From positions 248,001 to 312,000 of the forward strand of contig NZ_NMUL01000030.1 of assembly GCF_002234595.1 (NCBI RefSeq): a stretch of 64,000 bases of DNA, read 5' to 3'. Below, piece after piece: positions 44,125 to 52,686 of this stretch. The notes under the pieces are model-generated. The model made no database searches. It was not told the DNA's origin and saw nothing but the letters and a program-made list of their open reading frames with translations. Within the stretch, counting starts at the first letter, position 1; each line of letters opens with the position of its first letter. Source of the DNA: Amycolatopsis vastitatis (GTDB lineage: Bacteria > Actinomycetota > Actinomycetes > Mycobacteriales > Pseudonocardiaceae). Both the position numbers and the translations under genes were made by a program.

Positions 44125-45014
44125 GCCTCGCCGACCAGGTCCGTGAGCGTCTCGGTGGTGAGCTGGAAGTCCTGCCGGGCGGGCACTCCGGGCTCACCTA
44201 CACGGTCAAGGACTCCTACGTCGTCAAGGCTGTCCCGCCGGGGCAGAAGCCGGTGGGCCGCAACGACGTCCTGCGGCAGGCGCGGGTTCTGCGCGCACTT
44301 GAAGGTTCGGCCGTGCCCGTGCCGCGCGTGATCGTGACGGACGAGACGTGGTTCGCCATGGAGTTCGCCGAGGGTGCGGCCGTCGAGCCCGTCCTCGACG
44401 AGCACACCCTCGCGCCGGAACTGGCCCGCGCCCGGATGCTCGAGGCCGCCCGTCTCCTGCGCTTGCTGCACGACGCCGGGCCAGTGCCCGGTGAGCCACC
44501 CGCCACGGCCGCCGGGGAGCTGGAGCGCTGGAGCCGCACGATGCACGCGGTCCCGGCCGAACTCCGGCCGGGCGCCGAGGACCTGCTGCGGTCGCTCGCG
44601 GGCGCCGTGCCGGACGATCTGCCCCCGGTCCTGGTGCACGGGGACTTCCGGCTCGGGAACGTGCTGTTCGCCGGTGACCGGCCCACCGCCGTCGTCGACT
44701 GGGAAATCTGGAGCACCGGCGATCCCCGCACCGATCTCGGCTGGTTCCTGCTGTTCGCCGACCACCGCAACTTCCCGGCTCTCGGCGTCCCGGTGCCCGG
44801 CCTGCCCGGTGAGGCGGAGCTGCTCGAGGTCTACGGCGACCCCCTGCCGGACATGGCGTGGTTCCGGGCGCTGGGCCGGATGAAGATGGCCGCGATCATG
44901 GGCCACAACCTGCGCCGGCACCGCGAAGGCAAGCACCACGACCCCGACCAGGAGCGGCTGCCCCCGACGATCGCGGCGATGATCCGGTCCGCCGCGGACA
45001 TTCTGAGGAGTTAG
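44121..45014 (+). CDS. APH-like kinase, candidate hydroxyacyl-CoA kinase
   Basis: 297 residues of the phosphotransferase (aminoglycoside phosphotransferase/choline kinase) fold. Catalytic loop: LVHGDFRLGNVLF (HxDxxxxN); metal site: VVDWEIWSTGDPRTDLGW. In catabolic loci, such kinases next to an acyl-CoA dehydrogenase resemble LvaA (4-hydroxyvaleryl-CoA kinase) and the kinase half of ACAD10/ACAD11. It overlaps the acyl-CoA dehydrogenase upstream by 4 nt and precedes another one by 2 nt. Antibiotic resistance is much less likely in this context. Confidence 0.82.
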   Translation: MSLADQVRERLGGELEVLPGGHSGLTYTVKDSYVVKAVPPGQKPVGRNDVLRQARVLRALEGSAVPVPRVIVTDETWFAMEFAEGAAVEPVLDEHTLAPELARARMLEAARLLRLLHDAGPVPGEPPATAAGELERWSRTMHAVPAELRPGAEDLLRSLAGAVPDDLPPVLVHGDFRLGNVLFAGDRPTAVVDWEIWSTGDPRTDLGWFLLFADHRNFPALGVPVPGLPGEAELLEVYGDPLPDMAWFRALGRMKMAAIMGHNLRRHREGKHHDPDQERLPPTIAAMIRSAADILRS

Positions 45015-45016
45015 GC

Positions 45017-46231
45017 ATGGATTTCGCGTTTTCGGCGCGTGCCACCGAACTGCAGGAGCGCGTCCGGTCCTTTATGGACACACACGTCATCCCGGCCGAG
45101 CCGGTGTACGACCGCCAGCTCGCCGAGGCCGCCGACCCGCACGCGTTGCCGCCGATCATGGTGGAACTCAAGGAAAAGGCCCGCGCCGAAGGACTGTGGA
45201 ACCTGTTCCTCGCCCACGGCGGCTGGGGCGCCGGGCTGACGAACCTCGAGTACGCGCCCTTGGCCGAGCTGATGGGCCGGTCGATCATCGGCAACGAGGT
45301 CTTCAACTGCTCCGCCCCGGACACCGGCAACATGGAACTCCTGGCCCTCTTCGGCACCGCCGAGCAGCAGGAACGGTGGCTGAAGCCCCTGCTGGACGCC
45401 CGGATCCGGTCGTGCTTCGCGATGACCGAACCCGACGTCGCCAGCTCGGACGCGCGCAACATCCGCACCCGCATCACCCGCGACGGCGACCACTACGTCG
45501 TCGACGGCCGCAAGTGGTACACCTCCGGCATCCTCGACCCCGACTGCGCACTCATCATCCTGATGGGCGTCAGTGACCCTTCCGCGCCGACGTACCGGCA
45601 GCAGAGCATGGTGCTCGTTCCGCGGGACGCCCCGGGTGTCACTGTGCTGCGCGACCTGCCGATGTTCGGCTACACCGACCGCCTCGGTCACGGTGAAGTG
45701 CTGTTCGAGAACGTCCGCGTGCCCGCGTCGAACCTCCTCGGCGGCGAAGGCGAGGGGTTCGCGCTCGCCCAGGGGCGGCTCGGCCCCGGCCGGATGCACT
45801 ACGCGATGCGCGCGGTCGGGTTCGCCGAACGCGCGTTGCGGCTGATGTGCGAGCGGACGCTGTCCCGGGTCGCGTTCGGCGGCCCGCTCGCCGACCAGGG
45901 CGTCGTGCGCGAGTGGATCGCGCGCAGCCGGATCGAGATCGAACAGCTGCGGCTGCTCGTGCTCAAGTCGGCCTGGCTGATGGACACCGTCGGCAACGCG
46001 GCCGCCCGGCTGGAGGTCGCCGCGATCAAGGTCGCCGCCCTCGACGTCGCCCACCGCGTCGTCGACCGCGCGGTGCAGGCCCACGGCGCGGCGGGGGTCA
46101 GCGACGACACCGTGCTGGCCCGGCTGTTCTCGATCACCCGTGCGCTGAAGATCGCCGACGGCCCCGACGAGGTCCACCTGCGCACGGTCGCCCGCCTGGA
46201 ACTGGCCCGGTACAAGGAGAAAGCGCCATGA
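45017..46231 (+). CDS. Acyl-CoA dehydrogenase, ACAD10/11-like
   Basis: 404 residues. CFAMTEPDVASSDARNIRTRITRDGDHYVVDGRKWYTSG is the FAD segment, and the C-terminus has IADGPDEVHLRTVARLEL in place of the YEGTSEIQ type, as seen in the ACAD10/ACAD11/LvaC group. These act after the kinase to eliminate phosphate from 4-phosphoacyl-CoA. The directly preceding gene is an APH-like kinase, so the pair fits this model well. GAGGAGTTAGGC precedes the ATG. Confidence 0.88.
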   Translation: MDFAFSARATELQERVRSFMDTHVIPAEPVYDRQLAEAADPHALPPIMVELKEKARAEGLWNLFLAHGGWGAGLTNLEYAPLAELMGRSIIGNEVFNCSAPDTGNMELLALFGTAEQQERWLKPLLDARIRSCFAMTEPDVASSDARNIRTRITRDGDHYVVDGRKWYTSGILDPDCALIILMGVSDPSAPTYRQQSMVLVPRDAPGVTVLRDLPMFGYTDRLGHGEVLFENVRVPASNLLGGEGEGFALAQGRLGPGRMHYAMRAVGFAERALRLMCERTLSRVAFGGPLADQGVVREWIARSRIEIEQLRLLVLKSAWLMDTVGNAAARLEVAAIKVAALDVAHRVVDRAVQAHGAAGVSDDTVLARLFSITRALKIADGPDEVHLRTVARLELARYKEKAP

Positions 46232-46998
46232 AGGTCCTCGACGGACAGGTAGCCGTGATCACCGGCGGCTCGCGCGGCATCGGTCTCGGCATCGCTCGTG
46301 CGTTCCGCGCGGCCGGGGCGCACATCGTCATCGCGGCGCGCAAGGCCGACGGGCTCAGGGACGCCCGGGCCGAGCTGCTCCGCGGCGAAGGCACCGGCGA
46401 CGTCCTGGACGTCGTCGCCAACGCCGGGGAACCCGAGCAGGCCGAGCGCTGCGTCGCCGACACGATGGTCCACTTCGGACGGCTCGACGTCCTGGTCAAC
46501 AACGCGGCCACCAACCCGTACATGGGCGACCTGCTCGAACTGGACCTGCCGCGCGCGGAGAAGACCGTGCGGGTCAACCAGTACGGCATGATCGCCTGGA
46601 GCCGCGCGGCCTGGCACGCCTGGATGAGCGAGCACGGCGGCACGATCGTCAACATCGCCTCCGTCGGCGGGATGATCGTCGACCCGCAGATCGGCTACTA
46701 CAACGCGACGAAAGCGGCGATGCTGCTGATGACCCGCCAGCTCGCCTACGAACTCGGCCCGAAGGTCCGGGTCAACGCGATCGCGCCGGGCGTGATCAAG
46801 ACCGAGCTGGCGCGGGCGGTGTGGGAGGCGCGCGAACCGGTCCTCACCGCCAAGCTGCCGCTGCGCCGGCTCGGCACCACCGAGGACGTCGCCAACGCGG
46901 CCCTGTTCCTGGCGAGCGAGGCGTCGTCGTGGATGACCGGGCAGGCCCTCGTGCTGGACGGCGGCGCGACCGCCCTCCCGATCGCCGTGGACGCGTGA
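46228..46998 (+). CDS. SDR family oxidoreductase
   Basis: 256 residues. TGGSRGIG cofactor loop (residue ~12), VNNAATNP, Ser in NIASVGG and the YNATK catalytic pair (Tyr and Lys). FabG-like; probably oxidises a 3-hydroxyacyl-CoA or a ring alcohol. It overlaps the dehydrogenase upstream (ATGA) and touches the next SDR (TGATG). Confidence 0.9.
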   Translation: MKVLDGQVAVITGGSRGIGLGIARAFRAAGAHIVIAARKADGLRDARAELLRGEGTGDVLDVVANAGEPEQAERCVADTMVHFGRLDVLVNNAATNPYMGDLLELDLPRAEKTVRVNQYGMIAWSRAAWHAWMSEHGGTIVNIASVGGMIVDPQIGYYNATKAAMLLMTRQLAYELGPKVRVNAIAPGVIKTELARAVWEAREPVLTAKLPLRRLGTTEDVANAALFLASEASSWMTGQALVLDGGATALPIAVDA

Positions 46999-47714
46999 TG
47001 TTCTCCCTGGAGGGGAAGACGGCGGTGGTGACCGGGGCGTCTTCGGGCTTGGGCGCGCGGTTCGCGTCGGTGCTGGCTTCGGCGGGGGCGACCGTGTTCG
47101 CCGCCGCGCGCCGGGCCGGCCGGCTGGCCGCTCTCGGCCCGGGCATCCACCCCGTGACCTGCGACGTTTCGGTCGCGGCGGACCGGGAACGGCTGGCCGA
47201 GACGGCGGGCCGGATCGACATCCTGGTCAACAACGCGGGCGTACCGGGGGAGCAGCAAGCCGCGAAGGAGAGCGCTGCGGATTTCGCGGATGTCCTGGCG
47301 GTGAACCTCGTCGCGCCGTACCACCTGTCCCGGCTGATGGCCGAAAGCTCCGGCGGCGGCAGCATCGTCAACGTCGCGTCGATCCTCGGGCTGGTCTCGG
47401 CCGCGCCGATGGGCGGCGCGAGCTACGCCGCGTCCAAAGCCGGGCTGATCGGGCTCACCCGGGAGCTGGCCGGCCAGTGGGGCGGCGCCGGGATCCGGGT
47501 CAACGCGCTGGCGCCCGGCTGGTTCCGCACGGAGATGACCGAAGACCTGTTCACCGACGAGCGCTCCCGCCGGTGGGTGGAGCGCAACACGATGCTGAAC
47601 CGCGGCGGCGACGCCGGCGAACTCGACGGCGCCTTGCTGTTCCTGGCCTCGGACGCCTCGTCGTACTACACCGGCCAGGTGATGGTCGTCGACGGCGGCT
47701 GGACCGCGCGATGA
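46998..47714 (+). CDS. SDR family oxidoreductase
   Basis: 238 residues. TGASSGLG cofactor loop, VNNAGVPG, Ser in NVASILG and the YAASKAG catalytic motif, ending with the typical VMVVDGGWTAR. It is a second 3-hydroxyacyl-type dehydrogenase directly after the first. Two adjacent SDRs suggest two hydroxyl groups or two stages. It overlaps the crotonase start (ATGA). Confidence 0.9.
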   Translation: MFSLEGKTAVVTGASSGLGARFASVLASAGATVFAAARRAGRLAALGPGIHPVTCDVSVAADRERLAETAGRIDILVNNAGVPGEQQAAKESAADFADVLAVNLVAPYHLSRLMAESSGGGSIVNVASILGLVSAAPMGGASYAASKAGLIGLTRELAGQWGGAGIRVNALAPGWFRTEMTEDLFTDERSRRWVERNTMLNRGGDAGELDGALLFLASDASSYYTGQVMVVDGGWTAR

Positions 47715-48445
47715 GCGTGTCGGTGGCCGTCGAGAACGGCGCCGCCCACGTCCGGCTGACCCGCGGCCGCGGCAACCCGATCGACCTCGCGACCGCGGAA
47801 GGCCTGCTCGACGCGGCCCGGCGGTGCGAGCACGTCCGGTCGGTGCTGCTCACGGCGGCGGGGCAGTCGTTCTGCGTCGGCGGCGACCTGCGCGAGTTCG
47901 CGGCGGCCGACGACCTCCGCGCCCACCTGGACCGGGTCACCGGCGCCCTGCACGAGGCGCTCCGGATCTTCGCCGCGCTCGACGCCCCGGTGGTCGCCGC
48001 CGTGCGGGGCGCGGTCGCGGGGGCCGGGCTCGGGCTCCTCGGCGTCGCCGACCTCGTGGTCGCGGCGGAGGACGCCGGGTTCGTGGCGGCTTACACCGGG
48101 ATCGGCTACACCCCCGACGCGGGTGTTTCCTGGTCGCTGCCCCGGCTGGTCGGGCCGCGGCGGGCCCTCGACCTGCTGCTGACGAACCGCCGTCTCACGG
48201 CCGCGGAGGCACTGGCCATCGGCCTGGTCACCAGCGTCGTGGCGGACCCGGAGCAGACGGCGGCTACGCTCGCGGAGCGGCTGGCCGGCCCGGCCTTCGG
48301 CGTCACCAAACGCCTGGTCCGTGCCGGGCAGGCGGCTACCTTCGAGCAGCACCTGGACGTCGAAGCCCGGACCATCGCCGAGGCGGCGGTTTCCCCGCAC
48401 GGCCGGGACGGCGTCGCGGCTTTCCTCACCCGGAAGCCGATGTGA
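47711..48445 (+). CDS. Enoyl-CoA hydratase/isomerase family protein
   Basis: 244 residues. GQSFCVGGDLREFA and AAVRGAVAGAGLGLLGVADLVVAAEDAGF mark the two oxyanion-hole parts. The position usually bearing the second Glu reads GYTPDAGVSW, so the Asp-type isomerase (PaaG-like) activity is as likely as hydration. It is the last gene of the operon; a TetR gene follows after 62 nt. Confidence 0.88.
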   Translation: MSVSVAVENGAAHVRLTRGRGNPIDLATAEGLLDAARRCEHVRSVLLTAAGQSFCVGGDLREFAAADDLRAHLDRVTGALHEALRIFAALDAPVVAAVRGAVAGAGLGLLGVADLVVAAEDAGFVAAYTGIGYTPDAGVSWSLPRLVGPRRALDLLLTNRRLTAAEALAIGLVTSVVADPEQTAATLAERLAGPAFGVTKRLVRAGQAATFEQHLDVEARTIAEAAVSPHGRDGVAAFLTRKPM

Positions 48446-48447
48446 CA

Positions 48448-48460
48448 TGAATTCAGGTGA
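48448..48460. promoter_or_regulatory. Degenerate operator upstream of the TetR gene
   Basis: TGAATTCAGGTGA matches the regulon 13-mer at 10 of 13 positions and has a perfect TGAATTCA core. It lies 48 nt before the TetR start, suited to weak self-repression. Confidence 0.5.
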
Positions 48461-48507
48461 GGACTACGCTCGGGGGTCGCAAGGTGACGCGCACGAGAGG
48501 GCAGGCG

Positions 48508-49134
48508 ATGACCGGGGCGAGGCTCGTGGAACCGGACGAAGGACCCCGGTCCAAGCGGAGCGCCATCCTGGCCGCGGCGGTCGAGTACTTCGGCGAGACG
48601 GGCTACGAGGCGACCAAGTGGTCGGCGGTGGCCGGCCGCGTCGGGATCGGGCAGACCGCGCTCTACCACTACTTCGAGTCCAAGGCGCACTGCCTGCTGA
48701 CCATCATGCGGCTGGAGCTGCAGCGCTCGCGCGACCAGTTCGTCGAAGCCACCGAGGGCGAGACCGACCCGGTGGCGGCGCTGCGGGCCGCGGTGCGCGC
48801 GGCGTTCGCGGTGTCGGAGTCCGAGATCCTCCAGATGCGGATCCTGCAGAACAACATGGTGCTGCTGGCCGGGCCCCGTGCGTCGAAACGCGAGGAGACC
48901 GAGCGGCGCGCCGCCCGCGAGCTGGTGCAGAGCATCGAGCGCGACTGGACCCGCCTGCTCACCCAGGGCATGTCCCAGGGCGCGTTCCCGGTCCGCGACG
49001 CGCACACCCTCGCGCTGGCCATGCTGGGCATGATCATCAGCGTCTGGCGGTGGTACCGGCCGACCGGCTCGACCCCGCTGGCCGAGGTGCGGGAGCTCAT
49101 CGAGGGCTGCTGCCTCCGCATGGTCACCGAATAG
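48508..49134 (+). CDS. TetR-family regulator, likely master of the catabolic island
   Basis: 208 residues. The N-terminal HTH is clear (RSAILAAAVEYFGETGYEATKWSAVAGRVGIGQTALYHYFESK); the C-terminal ligand domain is helical. The ATG at 48508 has GAGAGGGCAGG before it; GTG starts further upstream are possible. It lies in the middle of the island, between the enzyme operon and the binding-protein gene, and five copies of a TetR-style palindrome lie at promoters within 14 kb. It is probably a repressor released by a CoA thioester of the pathway. The ligand is inference. Confidence 0.88.
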   Translation: MTGARLVEPDEGPRSKRSAILAAAVEYFGETGYEATKWSAVAGRVGIGQTALYHYFESKAHCLLTIMRLELQRSRDQFVEATEGETDPVAALRAAVRAAFAVSESEILQMRILQNNMVLLAGPRASKREETERRAARELVQSIERDWTRLLTQGMSQGAFPVRDAHTLALAMLGMIISVWRWYRPTGSTPLAEVRELIEGCCLRMVTE

Positions 49135-49161
49135 CCCCGGCTTTCCGCAGGGCCCCAAACG

Positions 49162-49324
49162 CCCCAATGTGGCGTTGGTTGCGTCCAACGCACCGAACGC
49201 CACATTGGGTGCGCTGGACGCACCGAACGCCACATTGGGTGCTCCATCCATGCCCCCGCCACCACCCTCAACGGAGGCGCTGCGCGCCACAGTGCCGATT
49301 CAACGCACCGAACGCCACATTGGG
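49162..49324. repeat. Intergenic repeat cluster with core AACGCCACATTGGG
   Basis: Three direct copies of a 23-nt unit (CACCGAACGCCACATTGGG core) at 49187-49209, 49217-49239 and 49302-49324, and one inverted copy at 49162-49176 (CCCCAATGTGGCGTT). The inverted copy pairs with the first direct copy to form a 14-bp stem, which could end transcription of the TetR gene. It looks like a dispersed REP-type element; copies elsewhere in the genome cannot be checked here. Confidence 0.75.
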
Positions 49325-49431
49325 GCGCTGGCGACCGGTCAACAACGGAAGCCGAGCCGACGATCCACAAAGGACTGAAGTCGCCAAGTCCTGTCCGCTG
49401 AGCCTCCTTTTCGGATAGTTCTCCGCTTCCC

Positions 49432-49478
49432 TTGTCCGCCCGTGCAGTGGCGGCTACAGTCAAACTGAACTGAACTCA
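49432..49478 (+). promoter_or_regulatory. Promoter TTGTCC-N17-TACAGT with operator variant
   Basis: -35 at 49432-49437, -10 at 49455-49460 and an operator at 49466-49478 that reads TGAGTTCAGTTCA on the minus strand (11 of 13 to consensus). It has the same geometry as the sites at 36249 and 40722. The rest of the 361-nt gap 49135-49495 holds only the repeat cluster. Confidence 0.68.
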
Positions 49479-49495
49479 GGTTGCTAGGAGCAGTC

Positions 49496-50683
49496 ATGCG
49501 CCTCCGCTCGACGCCCGTCAAAGTTGCCGCCGTCGCCGCGACCCTCGTTCTCGCCGCCACCGCCTGTGCGAGCGCGAACTCGGCCGGAGCGAACGACAAG
49601 GAAATCACGATCGGGGCGTGGTACCCGCTTTCCGGCGCGGTCAGCGCCTCCGGCGTCCCGCAGCGCGCCGGCGCGGACGCCTACTTCAAGATGATCAACG
49701 ACCGCGGCGGCATCAACGGCCGCAAGGTCAACTGGATCGTCAAGGACAACGCGTTCGACCCGCAGCAGACCGTCCAGATCGCCCGCGAGCTGATCGGCCA
49801 GGACAAGGTCTCCGCCATCGTCGCCGCCAACGGGACGTCGCAGGCCGAGGCCGCGTTCCCGTTCGTGCTCCAGCAGTCGAAGGTGCCGATCCTCAACGAG
49901 CTCGGCGGCCTCGACTCCTGGTACAACCCGCCGCGCGCGAACCTCTTCGGCACGCAGACGCTGTACGAGGACCAGGCCGCCGCGCTCGGCGACTGGGTGG
50001 TCAAGGACGGCCGCAAGAACGTCGTCGTGGTGCACAGCGACCCCGCCGCGTTCGTCAAGGTCGCCCAGGCCGCCCAGAGCGTCGCCAAGAAGTCCGACCC
50101 GGCGATGAACGTGAGCCTGCAGCCGGTGAAGTTCCAGTCCACCGACTACAGCCCGGTCGTCAGCCAGGTGAAGGGCAAGGCACCGGACGCGGTCATCCTG
50201 ATCCTCGCCTCGCCGGAGGCGGCCGCGTTCATGAAGGAAGCCAAGCTGCAGGGGCTCGCCGCGCCGACCTACAGCTACGCGCCGGTCGCCGCGCAGTCCA
50301 CGCTCACCCTGGCCGGTCCCGCCGCCGAGGGCGCCCGCGCCGTGCAGCTGGTCAAGTCGCCCAACGACACCGACCCGTCCGTCAAGGAGTTCCGCGACGC
50401 CATGGCGAAGTACGAGCCGGGTCAGCCCGCGGACTTCATCGCGCTCTGGGGCTGGGCCGGGGCGAAGGTGTTCGCCCAGATCGCGCAGACCATCCCGGGC
50501 GCGGTGACGTCCGAAGCGCTGGCGAAAGCCTACGAACAGGCGAAGAATATCGATCCCGGCGTCGCTCCCGTGATGAGCTTCGGCCCGGACCGCCACATGG
50601 GCTCGCGCGATGTGCAGCGGGTCGTCGTCAAGAACGGCAAGTGGACCTCCGAAGGGGACTTCTACACGCCGCCCGCCCGCTGA
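49496..50683 (+). CDS. Branched-chain-type ABC substrate-binding lipoprotein (LivK-like)
   Basis: 395 residues. Lipobox LAATAC with Cys24. The mature part is Peripla_BP_6: ITIGAWYPLSGAVSASGVPQRAGADAYFKMINDRGGINGRKV and the hinge APDAVILILASPEAAAFMKEAKLQG. The ATG at 49496 follows CTAGGAG; an in-frame GTG/ATG 5 codons earlier is weaker. It is 10 kb from its permease genes but under the same kind of operator, so it is the receptor of that importer. Its ligand would reveal the island's substrate. Confidence 0.92.
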   Translation: MRLRSTPVKVAAVAATLVLAATACASANSAGANDKEITIGAWYPLSGAVSASGVPQRAGADAYFKMINDRGGINGRKVNWIVKDNAFDPQQTVQIARELIGQDKVSAIVAANGTSQAEAAFPFVLQQSKVPILNELGGLDSWYNPPRANLFGTQTLYEDQAAALGDWVVKDGRKNVVVVHSDPAAFVKVAQAAQSVAKKSDPAMNVSLQPVKFQSTDYSPVVSQVKGKAPDAVILILASPEAAAFMKEAKLQGLAAPTYSYAPVAAQSTLTLAGPAAEGARAVQLVKSPNDTDPSVKEFRDAMAKYEPGQPADFIALWGWAGAKVFAQIAQTIPGAVTSEALAKAYEQAKNIDPGVAPVMSFGPDRHMGSRDVQRVVVKNGKWTSEGDFYTPPAR

Positions 50684-50706
50684 ACCACACTCAAGGGAGA
50701 GTGACC

Positions 50707-51072
50707 GTGGCGTTGCGAGAATATCTGTCCTGTATGGACGGACAGGACCCGGCAAAGGCCCTCGAGCTGATGGAACCGGACCTGCGGTTCCTGATCGCGC
50801 TGCCCTCCGGCGAGGTCGCCGGGACGTCCAAAGCGGACTTCGCGGCTTACATCGGCAGCCGCAACCCGGTGGACCGGGTGCACGAAATCCTCCGCTACTG
50901 CACCGACGGCGACACCGAGATGGTCTACGGCGTCGTCACCGAAGCGGGTGAACCGGTCGGGGCCTTCCACTCGGCCGCGGTCGTGTCGCCGAACGGCCTG
51001 CTGGCTCGCTACCAGGCGTTCTTCAGCACGACTTTCGCCCTGATCGACTGGCCGGAAGGAGCACGCCGATGA
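50707..51072 (+). CDS. SnoaL/NTF2-like small protein
   Basis: 121 residues of the cone-shaped NTF2-like kind (LREYLSCMDGQDPAKALELMEPDLRFLIALPSGEVAG; later YQAFFSTTF). Such proteins are small isomerases, cyclases or dehydratases, or binders of hydrophobic ligands (ketosteroid isomerase fold). GTG at 50707 has GGGAGA at a good distance; GTG at 50701 is too near. The stop overlaps the flavoprotein start (ATGA). A shift of a double bond next to the KstD-like enzyme is a natural idea. Confidence 0.7.
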   Translation: MALREYLSCMDGQDPAKALELMEPDLRFLIALPSGEVAGTSKADFAAYIGSRNPVDRVHEILRYCTDGDTEMVYGVVTEAGEPVGAFHSAAVVSPNGLLARYQAFFSTTFALIDWPEGARR

Positions 51073-52316
51073 CGGAAGACTTCGACGTCGTCGTGCTCGG
51101 AGCGGGGCTCGCCGGGTTGTCCGCGGCCGTCACGGCGGCCATCGGCGGCGCCCGCACGCTGGTCGTGGAACGCGCCCCGGTGATCGGCGGCTCCGCGGCG
51201 ATCTCCGGTGGTTACGTCTGGGCCATCGAGGACGAGGCCGCGCTGCGCCGGGAGGACCCCGGCCGGTACCAGCGCCACGGCATGCTGGTCGTCGACGGCT
51301 ACCACGACGCGATCGCCTGGCTCTCCGGGTTCGCGCCGCCGCTGACCGGCGTCGAACGGGCACTGGCCGGACGCGGGCACAAGTTCGACCTGCCGGTCCT
51401 GCTCGCCCACCTGACCCGGGCGCTGACCGCGGCCGGCGGCCAGGTCGTCGTCGACGCCCGAACCGAGGAGCTGACGCGGGAAGGTGGCGGGTACCTGGCC
51501 AAAATCACGACCCCGGCCGGGCCGCGGCCGATCACCACGCGGTCCGTCGTGCTCGCGACCGGCGGACGGCAGGCCGACCCGGACGTCCGGGCCGGGCTCG
51601 TCGGCGGCGGGTTCGTCCCGCCCCTGCGCGGCAACCCGTGGTCCCGCGGCACCGGGGCGGCCCTCGCGGCCGGGCTCGGCGCGTCGGTCAACACGGCGAA
51701 CACCGGCTTCTACGGCCACCTGTTCGCCGACGGCGCCGAGCCGCTCAGCCCGGTCGACTACATCGCCTTCGCGCTCTACCACAGCGACCACGGCGTCCTG
51801 CTCGACCCGGCCGGCCACCGGTTCACCGACGAGACCCGCGGCGACCACAACAACGCGATGGCGCTCGCCGCCCACGGCGGCCGGGGCCTGCTGCTCTGGT
51901 CCGAAGCCGTCCAGCGCGCCGCCGCCGAGACACCGTTCGTCCCCGGCAGCCCCCGCCTCGACCGCTGGGCGTTCTCCCGGGACCGCGGCGGCCACGTCGG
52001 CGTCGCGGACAGCGTCGACGCCCTGCCGGTGTCGCTGGACGCCGAAGCCCGCACGCGCCTCGGCGACGGACGCGTGTTCCACGCCGACGTCGTCCCGGCG
52101 ATCACCTTCACCTTCGGCGGCGTCGAAGCCGACACCGACGGCACCGCCCTCGACCGCACCGGCACCCCCATCGACGGCCTTTATCCCGCCGGCGCCGACC
52201 TTTCCGATGTGTATAACGAGGGTTACGGCGGCGGTCTCTGCCTCGCCGTGGTGTCCGGCCGCCGCGCCGGGCGGCTGGCGGCCCGCCGGACCGGCAAGGA
52301 GGCCGAACGTGTCTGA
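51069..52316 (+). CDS. FAD-dependent oxidoreductase, KstD/fumarate-reductase-like
   Basis: 415 residues. FAD loop VVLGAGLAGLSAAVTAA (residue ~9), the ISGGYVWA segment, RSVVLATGGRQAD, and a C-terminal GLYPAGADLSDVYNEGYGGGLCLAVVSGRRAG FAD-binding end. The FAD_binding_2 family holds 3-ketosteroid Delta1-dehydrogenases and fumarate reductases, which add or remove a C=C next to a carbonyl. It lies between two SnoaL-like genes. It suggests a cyclic ketone or enone in the pathway. Confidence 0.87.
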   Translation: MTEDFDVVVLGAGLAGLSAAVTAAIGGARTLVVERAPVIGGSAAISGGYVWAIEDEAALRREDPGRYQRHGMLVVDGYHDAIAWLSGFAPPLTGVERALAGRGHKFDLPVLLAHLTRALTAAGGQVVVDARTEELTREGGGYLAKITTPAGPRPITTRSVVLATGGRQADPDVRAGLVGGGFVPPLRGNPWSRGTGAALAAGLGASVNTANTGFYGHLFADGAEPLSPVDYIAFALYHSDHGVLLDPAGHRFTDETRGDHNNAMALAAHGGRGLLLWSEAVQRAAAETPFVPGSPRLDRWAFSRDRGGHVGVADSVDALPVSLDAEARTRLGDGRVFHADVVPAITFTFGGVEADTDGTALDRTGTPIDGLYPAGADLSDVYNEGYGGGLCLAVVSGRRAGRLAARRTGKEAERV

Positions 52317-52686
52317 AGCGCCGTTCCTGACGAAGTGGTTCGAGATCATGGACAGCGACACGCCGTCGCGGATCCTGGACCTGATCGACGACGACTTCAC
52401 GTTCTCCATCCTGTTCTCCACCGACGGCCGCGCGACGGACTTCGCCGGCGGCCGCGAGGCGATGGAGGGTTACCTCGCCCAGCGCGAGAAGGGCACGCTC
52501 ACCCACCACCCACTCGCCGTGAGCTCGACCGGTCAGGCCGAGTTCTACCTCGGCGAGGTCCGTCGCGCGGGGGCGGTCGTCGCCAACTACGTGGCCGCGG
52601 GCCAGGTCGGCTCGTCCGGACGCCTGGAACGCCTGATCATCGGACGCTCGCCCGGCGTCCGGTTCGCGGGAGGTGCCGATGTTTAA
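52309..52686 (+). CDS. SnoaL/NTF2-like small protein
   Basis: 125 residues. FLTKWFEIMDSDTPSRILDLIDDDFTFSILFS... and a late LERLIIGRSPG strand fit the NTF2-like fold; length is typical. The GTG start overlaps the flavoprotein end by 8 nt. It may be the partner or paralogue of the protein at 50707. Confidence 0.68.
   Translation: MSEAPFLTKWFEIMDSDTPSRILDLIDDDFTFSILFSTDGRATDFAGGREAMEGYLAQREKGTLTHHPLAVSSTGQAEFYLGEVRRAGAVVANYVAAGQVGSSGRLERLIIGRSPGVRFAGGADV

Noticed and set aside
44121..45014. Aminoglycoside resistance gene
   Set aside because: The APH fold is present, but the gene is coupled to acyl-CoA dehydrogenases, which fits a hydroxyacyl-CoA kinase better.
49162..49324. CRISPR-like repeats
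   Set aside because: Only four copies, one inverted, with uneven spacing and no cas genes.
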